From Vitrella brassicaformis (lineage: Eukaryota; Sar; Vitrellaceae), in assembly GCA_001179505.1 (NCBI GenBank), contig CDMY01000528.1, positions 1 to 52,209 of the forward strand: a stretch of DNA of 52,209 bases. Reading direction: 5' to 3'. Positions 1 to 10,153 of this stretch are shown one piece after another (position 1 is the stretch's first letter; each line of letters opens with the position of its first letter). Below the pieces are notes generated by a model. That model ran no database searches. It was not told the origin of the DNA and saw only the letters and a list, made by a program, of their open reading frames with translations. The translations under genes and the position numbers were made by a program.

Positions 1-120
1 ACACATCACCGCTACCGATTTTCCTTTTCTCTTCCATACGATCGTGATCGAACGTTTTGTCTGACCGAACGTGTCGTTTCTTAAAGAAGCAAATTGGGCA
101 CTAGCCCAATTCGCGGACCT

Positions 121-421
121 AACGCAGCTACTGAAAGCGCCACTCGAGTCAATACCGCCACAGGGTCGGGGCCGAGTTGAGTGTGCAGTTCAGCCACTTG
201 CATGTGCCAACTGGGTGAGAGCCAGAAGGTGCAAATGTGAGGAGGCCTGACGTGTGAGCAGGGTCAGTGCGGTGAAGGGCGCGTCTTACGGCTTAGACCG
301 GTAATCTGAGTGGCGGAGGAGTTCGTGTTGCGATCCAAATTGTCCCGAGTTCGAACCCAACGCAGCTACTGAAAAAAAAAATCCTCAGCTGGCCAAAAAA
401 AAAAAAATTCCTCAGCTGGCC
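121..421 (+). repeat. Possible tRNA-like SINE with flanking direct repeat and duplicated A-rich tail
   Basis: A 16-base direct repeat (aacgcagctactgaaa) occurs at 121-136 and 359-374. Between the copies, bases 311-321 match the pol III A-box consensus and 349-357 match the B-box consensus, with start points 38 bases apart as in tRNA genes. The second direct repeat runs into two A-tracts (372-381 and 395-407), each followed by cctcagctggcc. The flanking stems do not pair as a real tRNA, so a functional tRNA is excluded. A degenerate tRNA-derived retroposon is the best reading, but chance A/B-box matches are possible. Confidence 0.35.
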
Positions 422-441
422 AGGAGGGATTCCCCTGTGCA

Positions 442-1179
442 ATGTTCAGTAAGGAGAAGGCTTCCCCTCCGTGTGGCGACTCCGCCTACCCGGGCTACCC
501 AACCTTCGATGAGGAGGTGCCCGCAACGCCCACCAGATCTGCCGCACTCGCCAGCATCTTCGCCGCCTCACGTGACCTGCCCAGCCGCAGCCACATCATG
601 CAAGAGATCTCCATGGACACTCACGAGAGTGGCGCTTCCGACACCCCCGCTCCCAGCCGCGGTCGCGTGATGGAGGAGATCTCCATTGCCACCGCTCCCA
701 GCCGCGGGAAGGTCATGAAGGAGATCCAGGCCGCTCCGCGTGAGGCCCCGGCCTCTCGTGGCGCGGTGCTGAAGGAGGTTCAGGTCGCTTCGCGTGAGGA
801 TGTGTGTGAGGTGCCCTCTCGCGGCACGGTGATGCGGGAGGTAAAGGCTGCTGGCGGGGACGGGGGGCGCACACAGGGGGGAGTGGCGTACGGCTGGGCG
901 TGGTGGTGGGTGGGGCATGGCCATGGCGGCCGGAACAAGTGCCATAAAGAGGAGATCCAGGCGGCCGCGTGCTGCCTTGGAGGTAAGTATGCTAAGGAAG
1001 AACCACGACGGACCGTGTTTGTCTGTGCATGTCTTGTTGCAATGGGTGCAGTGTTGTTGGTGAGCCTCCTGGCTCTGGTATTGGTGGCGGTGTGTGCGCA
1101 CTTTGCTCCGGTGGCCCACAAGACATCCCACCACCTCGCCGGCCATTTCACCGTGTTAGTGTGTTGTGTGGAGGGATAA
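442..1179 (+). CDS. PSRG-repeat protein with C-terminal transmembrane segment
   Basis: This is a 245-codon open frame beginning at an ATG. From about residue 47 to 136 it carries five imperfect copies of a 20-30 residue unit with core S-R-G/S-x-V/I-M/L-x-E-I/V, for example PSRGRVMEEI, PSRGKVMKEI, SRGAVLKEV and PSRGTVMREV. Residues around 197-226 are a strongly hydrophobic stretch compatible with one membrane helix near the C-terminus, suggesting a tail-anchored or type II membrane protein with a repetitive cytosolic part. A perfect donor-like gtaagt at 983 could instead splice the frame to an acceptor at 1238. That join would not match the proline-rich frame of the next gene, so I leave it unspliced. 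I do not recognise the family and infer no function. Confidence 0.5.
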   Translation: MFSKEKASPPCGDSAYPGYPTFDEEVPATPTRSAALASIFAASRDLPSRSHIMQEISMDTHESGASDTPAPSRGRVMEEISIATAPSRGKVMKEIQAAPREAPASRGAVLKEVQVASREDVCEVPSRGTVMREVKAAGGDGGRTQGGVAYGWAWWWVGHGHGGRNKCHKEEIQAAACCLGGKYAKEEPRRTVFVCACLVAMGAVLLVSLLALVLVAVCAHFAPVAHKTSHHLAGHFTVLVCCVEG

Positions 1180-1338
1180 GGGAAACAAACAATGCAATGC
1201 ACCAAAAGGACGATGTGTGTGGTGGTTTGCGTGTGCAGTGTCCACCATGCGGCCCCCTCTGCCCCGGCTCTCCCGCCCCCTCCCCAGCACCCCGCCCCAC
1301 CTGTGCACAAGCAGACCAACCACCAGGGCGACAAGAAG

Positions 1339-2975
1339 ATGGAAGCCATCCCGCCCATCCCGCCGATGCATCCGGCAGTGGGGCAGCCGGTGCCGGTGCC
1401 GGTGCCGCCCCGGCAGGACCTCCCCCCGTCAGCCCCGGCATGCACAGACACAGCCTCGGGCAAGTGCGACCGCATCAACTTCTCTGAGCAGGCCCACCAC
1501 CACCACTCTGCCGCGATGCCCCCGCCGTCAGCTCCACAGCAGGAGCCGGAGGCTGAGCCAGAGCCCGAGCAGGCAGAGCAGCAGAGTGCCCCGGGTGGGG
1601 CGGACATCGCATATAGGTGCGCACAGATGGCCACCGCCCATGACACGGGTGGATGCGTTTGATTCCTGTGTCTGTGGGTGTGGGTTCAGTGTGGAGATGG
1701 AGGCGATGGGTCGGCTTGCCCGTGCCGGCCATGTGTATGAGATATCCTATGCGTCTGACGTGACCCGCAAGACCCACCGCATATTCATCGACGAGAAGGA
1801 CACGAAAGAGCTCACCTCAGTGGTCGTCGACACACAAGACGTACGTACGCAGAGCAACAGAGACGAAGGGCGGGTATATGTGTCAGTCTCTGTCTCTGTA
1901 TGTGTGTGTCAAGGTCCCGCTTTCTCAGTATGACAAGGCGATGCTGGCCCAGCAGGGCCAGAAGCTCGATGCCGCACTGGCTGAGACCGAGAAGCGCATC
2001 AAGGCCGACCCCAGATACCTCGAGAACAACGAAACTGACAAACGCAATTACGCCTCGGTACACACGCCAGCCCTCACACAGACCTGTGTCTCATGCGATG
2101 TCTTGCGTTGGTGGTGCAGGCTGTGTTAAATTTCGATGCCATCGCCAAGGCCGTCGGCAGCGGCGGGTTCAACAAAATGCGTGTCGACGAGACGGCCGTC
2201 GTCCGTGCGAGCCAGCAGGGCCACAAGGACATTGTGGTGATGGTGTGGCCACAGGAAGCACTCAAGCTAAGGTAAGTGGGCACACACAGAGAAAGAGACA
2301 CAGAGAGAGAGGCAGACACAGACAAGGCATCTCTGCTTGTGTGTTGCTGCAGTAGTCTGGTCCGAGCCGCCCGTGCCGGCCAGGTGTATGAGCTCTCGTA
2401 TGTGTCTGACGTCACGCACAAGACCCACCGCATATTCATGACCGACAAGGATATGAACAACATGAGAGGAGTAGTGGCCAACGACCGACAGGTGCGCACC
2501 TGTGTGAATCCGTGCCTCCATCGTTTTCTGTCTGCCAACCTGCCTGTCTGTCTGCCCCCTTCCTCTCCATTTGTAATGGTTCAGGGTTCGCTTCGTCAGT
2601 CGGACACGGCGATGCTGGCGCAGCAGGCCCAGAAGCTCGATGCAGCACTGGACGAGACCGAGCGGGCCATCCAAAAGAACAAGAACTATCTGACAAACGA
2701 CGAAAACAAGAAAGGACAATACGCCACGGTGAGGACAGGAAAATGGGGACTGGCAGCCCACCCACGCGCAGATGCGCCTGTCTATGTGTTTGGATGGATA
2801 GATGGATGGATGGTCGTAGGCGGCTTTGAAGTTCCATTCGGTTGCCACCGCTCTCGGCAATGAGGGTTTCAAGCTCAACAGAGTGACCGGCAGCACCCTC
2901 ATGGCGGCTGTGCGAGACGATGGCCGACAGAACGATATTGTGGTCATCATATGGCCGCAGGCCGCCATCGCATGA
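1339..2975 (+). CDS. Protein with proline-rich head and two tandem copies of a three-exon module
   Basis: Exons in phase: start..1615, 1690-1840, 1914-2057, 2120-2271, 2353-2491, 2585-2728, 2820-2975. The first exon is proline-, histidine- and glutamate-rich, hence disordered. The next three exons encode a module of about 149 residues: R-A-G-x-V-Y-E-hydrophobic-S-Y-x-S-D-V-T-x-K-T-H-R-I-F, then MLAQQxQKLDAAL and a charged helix, then a segment ending D-I-V-V-hydrophobic-hydrophobic-W-P-Q. The last three exons repeat it with the same intron phases (2, 0, 0) and nearly equal exon lengths (151/139, 144/144, 152/156). The gene therefore arose by internal duplication of an exon trio. The chosen start is the first ATG inside the proline-rich exon. 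An acceptor-like sequence at 1231-1238 leaves room for an upstream exon. The module is not one I recognise. Confidence 0.75.
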
Positions 2976-3294
2976 GACAAACGGAGATAGATAGATAGAA
3001 AGACAGACATACGGACGGCACAATTCCGTCACCCACGCACTTAATTTTCGGTGGTAGTGATCAGCACGTGTGCATGTGTGCGCAGGCGTAAGACATGAGA
3101 CGTGTTGGTGTGTTGAGGTGTCTTGAGCGCATAGCATACAGGGTGCCCGCCCGACGGACGAACGAGTCATGCCACTGCTGCGTGCATCTTCCCACACAGG
3201 CACGCACAGACACAGACGTATCGTATCTACAAGATAGCTGAGGTCTGTACAGCCACACGCGCACCAGCTCTCTCTCCAATAGCCATTCATCGCT

Positions 3295-5051
3295 TCACTC
3301 ATGTCTGCCTCTCTTGCCGCTCTCTGCCCAGGGCACTCTCCTGCTCTCTGCAAGCCGCCTCATGGCCTGCGACACACCACCACGGCCACCACCACCAGCA
3401 GCAGCTCTCGATGGCTCCTCCTCGAAGAGGCCCTCCTCATCTGAGTCATCGTCACGATCCCCCCAATGCATTGGGTCGTTGGCAGGGCTGCACGACAGGT
3501 AGCAACACATGCAGCGCACTCACCGCCAATTCTCGTGTGTTTCCGGCTCATGCTTACTCACCGTTCTTTGCCAGTGATGGTTGCGGCACGGTCCACCTGT
3601 GTCTGAAAGGCCTTCTGAAGGCTCTGCAGGAACGAACACACAGTCGGGTCAATCAACATAGGACAGACCGTGGTGGTAGTATGCCGCCTACCTTCATCTC
3701 TTGCGCCATCCGCCGCGCGTCGTGCTGCATGTCGGCCGGCACGGGCGGCGCTGATGGCGGCGCCGGGCTGTCGAGATGGCACGTCGCGTCAAGCAGCTGA
3801 AGCCACGATGTCAGACGCCTGAATGAGAGCAGAGAGGACGTGTGTGCGTGATTTGTGTGGTGTGTGGCATTGCCGGCTGTGTTTCCTTCCTCTCGTACCG
3901 ACCTGCTCCATTTTCGCCTCCATATGCCGCAATCCTCCTTCATGCCCTCAATCAGCACGTGTGCGCCCTCCTCCGGGTCATCACCATGCCCACTATCAGC
4001 CAGATCCACGTAGTCATGCTGGATGGCAGGCAACAGACATATGGCGCCGTCTGTGGGTCCATTTATCTCACTGACTGACCAGTCGTTTGATGGCGTCCCT
4101 GATATCTCCTCTGCCCTGCGCCCACTCTCGCCCCACCCGCTGCACCACATCACGCACACTCTCCTCACGCCGCCGCCTCGCCGCCTCATGAGCTGCACGG
4201 GCGTCGGGCACAGCAATCGTCGTGGCGTTCCTCAGATACCTACACACACACACACACACACACACACGGACGGTAGACAGACGAGAGAGGTGGGGAGGGA
4301 CACAGTGTGGTATCTGCCTCTCTCTCCGACTCACTTGACGGCATTGCTGAGTGCGGCGTGTGTGTGTCCGTATCGCTCGTTCCACTCGACGAGCATGGCT
4401 GTGGATCTCTCCTGCAGCGACGTCCATTTGGGGTCCTCACGCGCCCGCTTATTATGCGACGGCATACCCTGATGAATCGGATCCGTGAGAGAACGCGGCG
4501 ATACCAAAACACACACACATACGCATAGACACACACACACACACACACACATGGGACAAGGGACAAACGATCACACACAGACCGTGTTAGATCTCACCCT
4601 CCGGTGCACACAGAGGTCCAGCCACGTCTTGATGTCTTCACACACGACCGTGCGGAAGGCCGCTGACTTGACGAACAGCTTCTCAGTCAGATCAAGCGCG
4701 GCGAGGCGAGAGGCCACGGATGCCGAGGACAGATGCGTCACCAGGATCTGCCTGCACAGCACAGCCACAGCACAGCACAGCAGCGTGACAAAATGGACCA
4801 TCTTTCCACGCCACTTTCCACGCCTTTCTCTCTGATGTTTCCCACCAGGCGTCTTTCACGTTGCTATCTTGGCGGAATAGCTCCTTCAGCGTCCCCCATC
4901 TCTCCTTCCTCACCTCCTCGTCTGCAACCCCTGGGATCTCCCCAGACTCATCCCGCCGCCGTTTTTTGGGCTTCTGGGCAGCGTGTTTCTGCCTGTTGAA
5001 CAACAGGCCCTCGACGGTGACGGCCAGCGTGCTGTGAGCCTCTGCCGACAT
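3295..5051 (-). CDS. UVSSA: UV-stimulated scaffold protein A-like (transcription-coupled repair)
   Basis: Eight exons close in phase (5051-4846, 4751-4598, 4468-4335, 4239-4080, 4018-3903, 3818-3692, 3623-3562, 3487-3295) to give about 383 residues. Residues ~50-170 resemble the N-terminal VHS-like helical domain of UVSSA: LKELFR near the start, then a helix with R-L-A-A-L-D-L-T-E-K-L-F-x-K-S-x-x-F-R-T-V, and later V-E-W-N-E-R-Y-G followed by Y-L-R-N. In the known family this domain binds the stalled RNA polymerase II/CSA-CSB complex and recruits USP7 and TFIIH. The tail is acidic (DRDDDSDEEGLFEEE). The protein is much shorter than animal UVSSA, and I see no cysteine-rich C-terminal DUF2043-type region. 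Assignment rests on remembered family patterns only. Confidence 0.6.
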
Positions 5052-5488
5052 GGAGTGCGTTTCCTCCGAGCGCGAGCTTCAGACCGATCGTCTTCTCAAC
5101 TATCTCACCTCTCTGAATCCTTCGCGTGATGCCGACTATGAAGGTGTGGACTCGAGTCGCGCTGTGAAGTGTGCCTGACTGATTTGCTGGCTGCGCTTCT
5201 TATCGTGCCCGCGCGGTCCCTGTCTATCTGCCTAGGCAGCCGCATCACAACACCTTTTTGATTATTGCAGCCGCAGGACCCTTCAGCCCTCCCACTCGCC
5301 TCAGTCGACCCTCGCTGACACAAGGCACCCGTCTCACGGACGCGCGCATCTCATCCATCTCACCTACGTCTGAGAGGCTGGTCGGTGCGGGTGATGCTGG
5401 CGGGTCGCCGGGTGCGTTGTTGAGCCGCCATCGTCTGGAGGAGCGCTGTGGCGGCCACCCCATTCGCACCCATGGTGATGGGTTTTGA
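5050..5488 (+). CDS. Small two-exon open frame of uncertain reality
   Basis: An ATG at 5050 opens a frame that can splice at 5172 (gtgaag donor) to 5240 (after taggcag) in phase and run to a TGA ending at 5488, giving about 121 residues with no recognisable domain. Its ATG overlaps the divergent start codon of the repair gene on the other strand. Alternatively this stretch is the 5' untranslated leader of the cyclin gene that starts at 5472, or contains a missed upstream cyclin exon. I could not find an in-frame splice joining it to the cyclin frame. Confidence 0.25.
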
Positions 5489-7749
5489 GTCATTCGACAA
5501 TGAGGACGCCGGCTCTCTCTCGCGGCGGAATCGGCACGCCCACAACCTCCACCACCACTTCCCCTGCTCGGCTGCTGATTTGTCCAGCGAGGCCGACAGC
5601 AGCCTGCTGATCCCGTCCCCATCGTCATGCGGCAGCCGGCAGCGGACCCTCCCCGCCATCCCCGGCGCGCCCCGGCTGCCCGGCTCGATGCGCTTCCCCC
5701 CTGTGGGTCGGGCAGGCACCCACTGCAACCGGCTGCCGTCCCTGTCAGGCAAGACGCATGACGAGATCGACGAGCAGAAAGTCGCACTCGTGCTGCCCGT
5801 CCTGTCGGCTGTCAGCACCCACATTCCCGATGGGTCGCCCGACCCCCTCTCGCCCACGGCCTTCACGCCTTCGATGGGCAACCTGATGTTTCCGCAACTC
5901 GATGGCGCCAGGGAGGGGTTCGGCGATGGCGATATGGGGGAGGCTGACATGGATGGGCCGCCTGTCAAGAAAATGGTCGCGCCCACACCGGCAGCCAAGT
6001 TCAGGAGCGCCCCGGCGGCCGAGACCATCCCCGCTGAGCCTGCTGCTCGTGGGGTTGCTGGTATTGGCGGTGTTGCCGTGGGGACGCACCTGCCTGCGGT
6101 GCACATGTCGTCACGCGGCCACCTTCCAGAGAAGAAAACCACTGGTGTGGCCGCGCTGCTGCAGATGAGCGGCCGGGGAGGGGCGGGGGGCGGACACACC
6201 CACACCCACAACCACAACCATACCCACAGCCATACCAACCACCACTACAGCCACCACCACTCCACACCGTCCCCCCTGCCGCATGTCAACAGTGAGCGGG
6301 GGATGGGGCTGCAGCGGGTGAGCAACGCCGTCCGCGGCCTCTTTGGTGCCAACAACGCCGATAGAGAGAGGGAGAGGGAGAGGGAGCGGCCCGCCAAGGC
6401 CCCGGTGAAGCTCGCTGCCGTGATGCCGCCGCCCAGCAAGCCCACCCACCACCACAAGCGGCACGCCAGCCTGCCTGACATCGGCAGCATGGGCGTCAAC
6501 AGCAACTCGGGCATGGGCATGGGCATGGCCAGGGGCGGCATGGGTGTGGGTGCGGGTGTGCGTGGGGGTGGGGCTGGGAGGTCAGTGGACGAGGACAACG
6601 TGTTTTTGTCGGTGGACGACAGCGCCAAGGGCGACAAGAAGGTGGAGCGACTGCCCAGCGTCAAGAGGGGCGGGGGCGGTGGTGGTGGTGGTGTGGGTGT
6701 GGGTGACGGCCTGGGGTGCGATGCGCTAGTGGATGCTATCTGCAACCTCATGTCGGCCGTCACCACATGCGAGAGGGAACCTGGACAGGTACAGACAACA
6801 CTTGGGTGGTTTACTGGGGGATCTCCGGTGACATTTCTCTCTCTCCTCGTGTCTGTGTGTGTGGTGCAGGTGACCAAGTTCGATGCAGTGAGTGTGCCGG
6901 GGATCCCTGTGCGCGACTACTTCATTCGGTGAGCAAACCGCCGCACGCATACGCACCCATGCGCCATGGTGGAGCCCTTCTCTCTGTGTGTGTGTTCATG
7001 TGGGTCATCAGTTTGTCTGAGTACTGCTATTGTTCGCCCACGTGTCACCTGCTGAGCCTGATCTACATCGACCGGCTGGTCAAGCGCGTGAGGGACTTCC
7101 GAGTCGACGCACTCAACATTCACAGGTATACACACACACACAGAGAGACGTGTACAAGACAGCTAGTAAGGAAGGGCATGCGTGCGGGTGTGTGTGTGTG
7201 GATGTGGGCAGGCTGCTGGTGACGACCACCATGATCGCCGCCAAGTTCTACGACGACAAATTCCATGCCAACAGCTTCTATGCACACGTATGAGTGAACT
7301 GCACTGCACGCCTCGCCCTCCTTCGCCCCTCCCTTCCCCTCCCCGCCACACACACACACACACCTGTGTCTCTCTCCCTCCGTGTGTCAGGTTGGCGGGG
7401 TGTCCACGCGTGAGATGAACCGTCTGGAGGTGCGGCTGCTGTCTCTGCTCGACTACCGGCTGGTCGTCTCGCCCGAGGAATTCGCTCAGTACACCCAATA
7501 CGTCATGTCGCTCGCATCAAGTAACTGACCAACAGACACACACACACACACACACAGGGAGAGCCCAGCCGCAGATTGACAGACAGAAATCGACACCGTG
7601 TGCGGCGCGTGTGTGTGTGTTGGTCAGTGGTGCGTCCGACGTCCTGTCCTTTGCCGTCGAGCACCATCCCGCCCCCCGACGCAGACACAGAGCCGCCCAG
7701 GAAGAACATATCCTTGAAGAGAAGCAAGAAACGGCTCACTGCCGCCTAG
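5472..7749 (+). CDS. PHO80-like (P/U-type) cyclin with long disordered N-terminus
   Basis: The first exon (5472-6789) encodes about 439 residues of low-complexity sequence: a His/Thr/Asn tract, RERERERER, and Met-Gly and Gly-rich runs. It is followed by short exons with acceptors near 6870, 7011, 7211 and 7390 and a last exon 7628-7749. Together these form the cyclin box of the PHO80/CYCU family: LIYIDRL, then N-I-H-R-L-L-V-T-T-T-M-I-A-A-K-F, Y-D-D-K-F, and H-V-G-G-V-S-T-R-E-M-N-R-L-E followed by LLDYRLVV. Such cyclins partner PHO85/CDK-type kinases in nutrient and cell-cycle signalling. If the gtaact at 7521 is not used as a donor, the protein ends at a TGA at 7526-7528. Splicing adds a 40-residue tail with a basic end (KRSKKRL). 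The ATG follows an in-frame stop. Confidence 0.9.
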
Positions 7750-9735
7750 AAAGGCCTGATCATAGACAGGACAGCCTGCCTGACATCACACCACACCACA
7801 CCACACCATGGCTGCCTGCCTGCCTGCCTGCCGACCGGCTCCCTCTCTCTCCCCTTTTTTTTATTTGTCCTTTGTGTGCATAGAATGAGTGCGTCTGTCT
7901 GTCTGTCAGTCAGTCTGTGTGCCCTTTTTGTGTCCATCTGATTGTCGGATGCCACGCTCGACAGACGGGATGGACGGAATGGACGCGCAGAGGGAGAGGT
8001 TTTGTATTAGCCGGCTTGGGTGGCGGCTTGGCTTGGCCTGGCTGGTGCGGTGTGGCTGGTGCGGTGGTTTGTTTCACGGACAGTGAAAGACAAGACGACG
8101 TTTATCTTTATTTCCTTTCCTTTTCTTATACGGCTGTTATGGCTGTACGCACCGTCTATGTGTCTATGTGTCTATGTGTGTATGTATGTGTATGTAAGCA
8201 GACAGAGACGATTGGTCGTCTTTCTTTCCTTTCTGTGCATGCCATGCGTGTGTGTGGTGGGTATGTGGTGGGCGGGGCGGTTGTGTGGGTGTGGTGTGGT
8301 GTTTGGGTGGGTGTGTGGGGGTGCCTGACAGAGAGGCGGCCAATCGCCTGACACACAAAGGCAGACAGACAGACAGACAGAAGGAAGGCAGATAGAGAGA
8401 GATAATGACAGATAGAGGGAGAGGAGCTTATTTAGAAGCTCACGGGGCTAAATGATGACTGACTCGCTTGGGGGGGCCTGTGGGCGGGTTGGATTGCCCG
8501 ATGGATGGATGGATGGACAATCGCATCAACCGCCGCTGATCGAGATAGCATAGCATGGCCGGCCGGGAATGGATGGATGGTGTGGTGTGGCCAGGGGCAC
8601 TCACACGTGCCTTCCGGGAGGGAGGGATGGATGGACAAGTGAGAGGTGAATGGTGTGTATCTTATCTGTCTATCCGTGCATCTGTGCCTCACATGTGTAC
8701 GCGCGCCAGTGCCCTCCCACCCCTCCCCTCCCCTCCCCTCCCCGCCCCCTTGCCGATCGTAGCAACCGTGACTACTTTGTTCTTCCTCTCTCCCTCCCTC
8801 TCTCTGTGGTGCGTTTGTATCTATACAACGGTCTGTCTGACGGCTTGCCTCACTGGACTCTCCTTGATTGATTGATTGATGGGATTGTATGACTGCGTTT
8901 TTGCCGACGTCTGACTGACTTGACGTGACCCTCCCTCCCTCCCTGTGTCCCTGCCTGCCTGCCTCTCGACTCACTGGGATCCCTCCTGTGTGCTGTCTGG
9001 CTGCGTGTGCACATGGAACGACAAGTAGGTGCCTGGAAGCCAGCCAGCGCTTTCACGGCATCCACACAATTCACTCACGCACGCCAGACAGCAGGTAGAG
9101 GGCCCGGTGCAGTCAGTCACTGTCTGGCAGATAGACGGGCAGACAGGCGGATGGTGGTCAGAGATAGGTGGGCGGACGAACGGATCGGATGGATACCGAT
9201 CGATCGGATCGATCTGCATCATTGCATTTGTATACGTATACGTATGTGTATGTGTCCCCGATCCATGTCGTGCACGTGTGTGTGTATGTGTGTATGTCAG
9301 ATCGAGGAGAGAGTGATTTGTACGGATCGGATGGGCGCATTAATTGCGCTACGCAGACGTGTGCGCGTGCCACTCACTATATATAACGATAGATATCAAT
9401 CGACTGACTGGCGGCGGCGTGGGGTTTGGCTGACTGACTGACTGGTTGGTTGACTGATTTGATGGATGGATGGATGCATTTGGACCAGCTCTGGCACTCA
9501 TTGCCTCACCCAGACTCTGTTGAGTGAAAGAAAGCAGTGGCTTATTTGCAACAAAGAAACGCACCCACAAAATCGAAGCAGCCTTTGATAGCATGAGGCT
9601 TCGTATGTACTTTTCGCATGTACTTCCCGGGTAGGCGGAGTCATCGGCACACGGCGGGGAAGCGCCCTCATGGCCGAGGCGAGTATTCTCGCCAAAGGAG
9701 CTCGCATTACTTTGGCGAACAGAGTTTTAGTTTGA
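7750..9735. other. Gene-poor stretch rich in microsatellites
   Basis: I see no convincing exon here. The stretch holds TGTC/GACA tracts (around 7890-7920 and 8358-8382), GGAT and TGAT tracts (8498-8516, 8865-8882, 9460-9476), a C-rich CCCCT run near 8720-8745, and a TA-rich island (tatacgtatacgtatgtg) near 9229-9245. Open frames across it are made of short-period repeats and have no splice-compatible structure. Confidence 0.6.
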
Positions 9736-10153
9736 TGACAGGCATGTCTGATGCCTCCACAATTCCTCTCATCACCATCATCGGTAAGACCTCTCGGCCC
9801 ATTCACTCAGTGAGCCAGTGCGCTACGCCTTCCCATCAGCGAGGCCAACTGAGGGAGGCGGGCAGACAGATGATGCATGAGAGATGGAAACGACAGGCAA
9901 CACATTCCCTTCCCTCCCTGCGTGGCTGTGCGGTCTGTGTGCCGTCAGATCTGACGGTGACGGGCTGAGTGAGAGGTTCTGGACGGCTCTGACGGGCAGC
10001 ACTGATCAGTCGGGCTGCTTCTTGATGGCTGACGCCAAAACTCACACACTGAACTGTGAGTCGGCAGACTGAGAGCACAGGCACACTGATGACTGCATCC
10101 CATCTCGCTGTGTGGCTGCTTCCTTGGTGCAGGAGGTTGACCGTGTTCGTCAG

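Noticed and set aside
349-361. A true tRNA gene at the B-box match
   Set aside because: The T-stem and acceptor stem do not pair and no anticodon arm can be drawn.
568-1146. Long minus-strand open frame opposite the PSRG-repeat gene
   Set aside because: It is antisense to a repetitive frame in GC-rich DNA, lacks splice logic and recognisable residues, and has a composition that mirrors the plus strand.
8020-8358. Cys/Val- or His/Thr-rich small frames around 8.0-8.4 kb
   Set aside because: They are translations of TG/CA and GACA microsatellites, found equally in many other places in the window.
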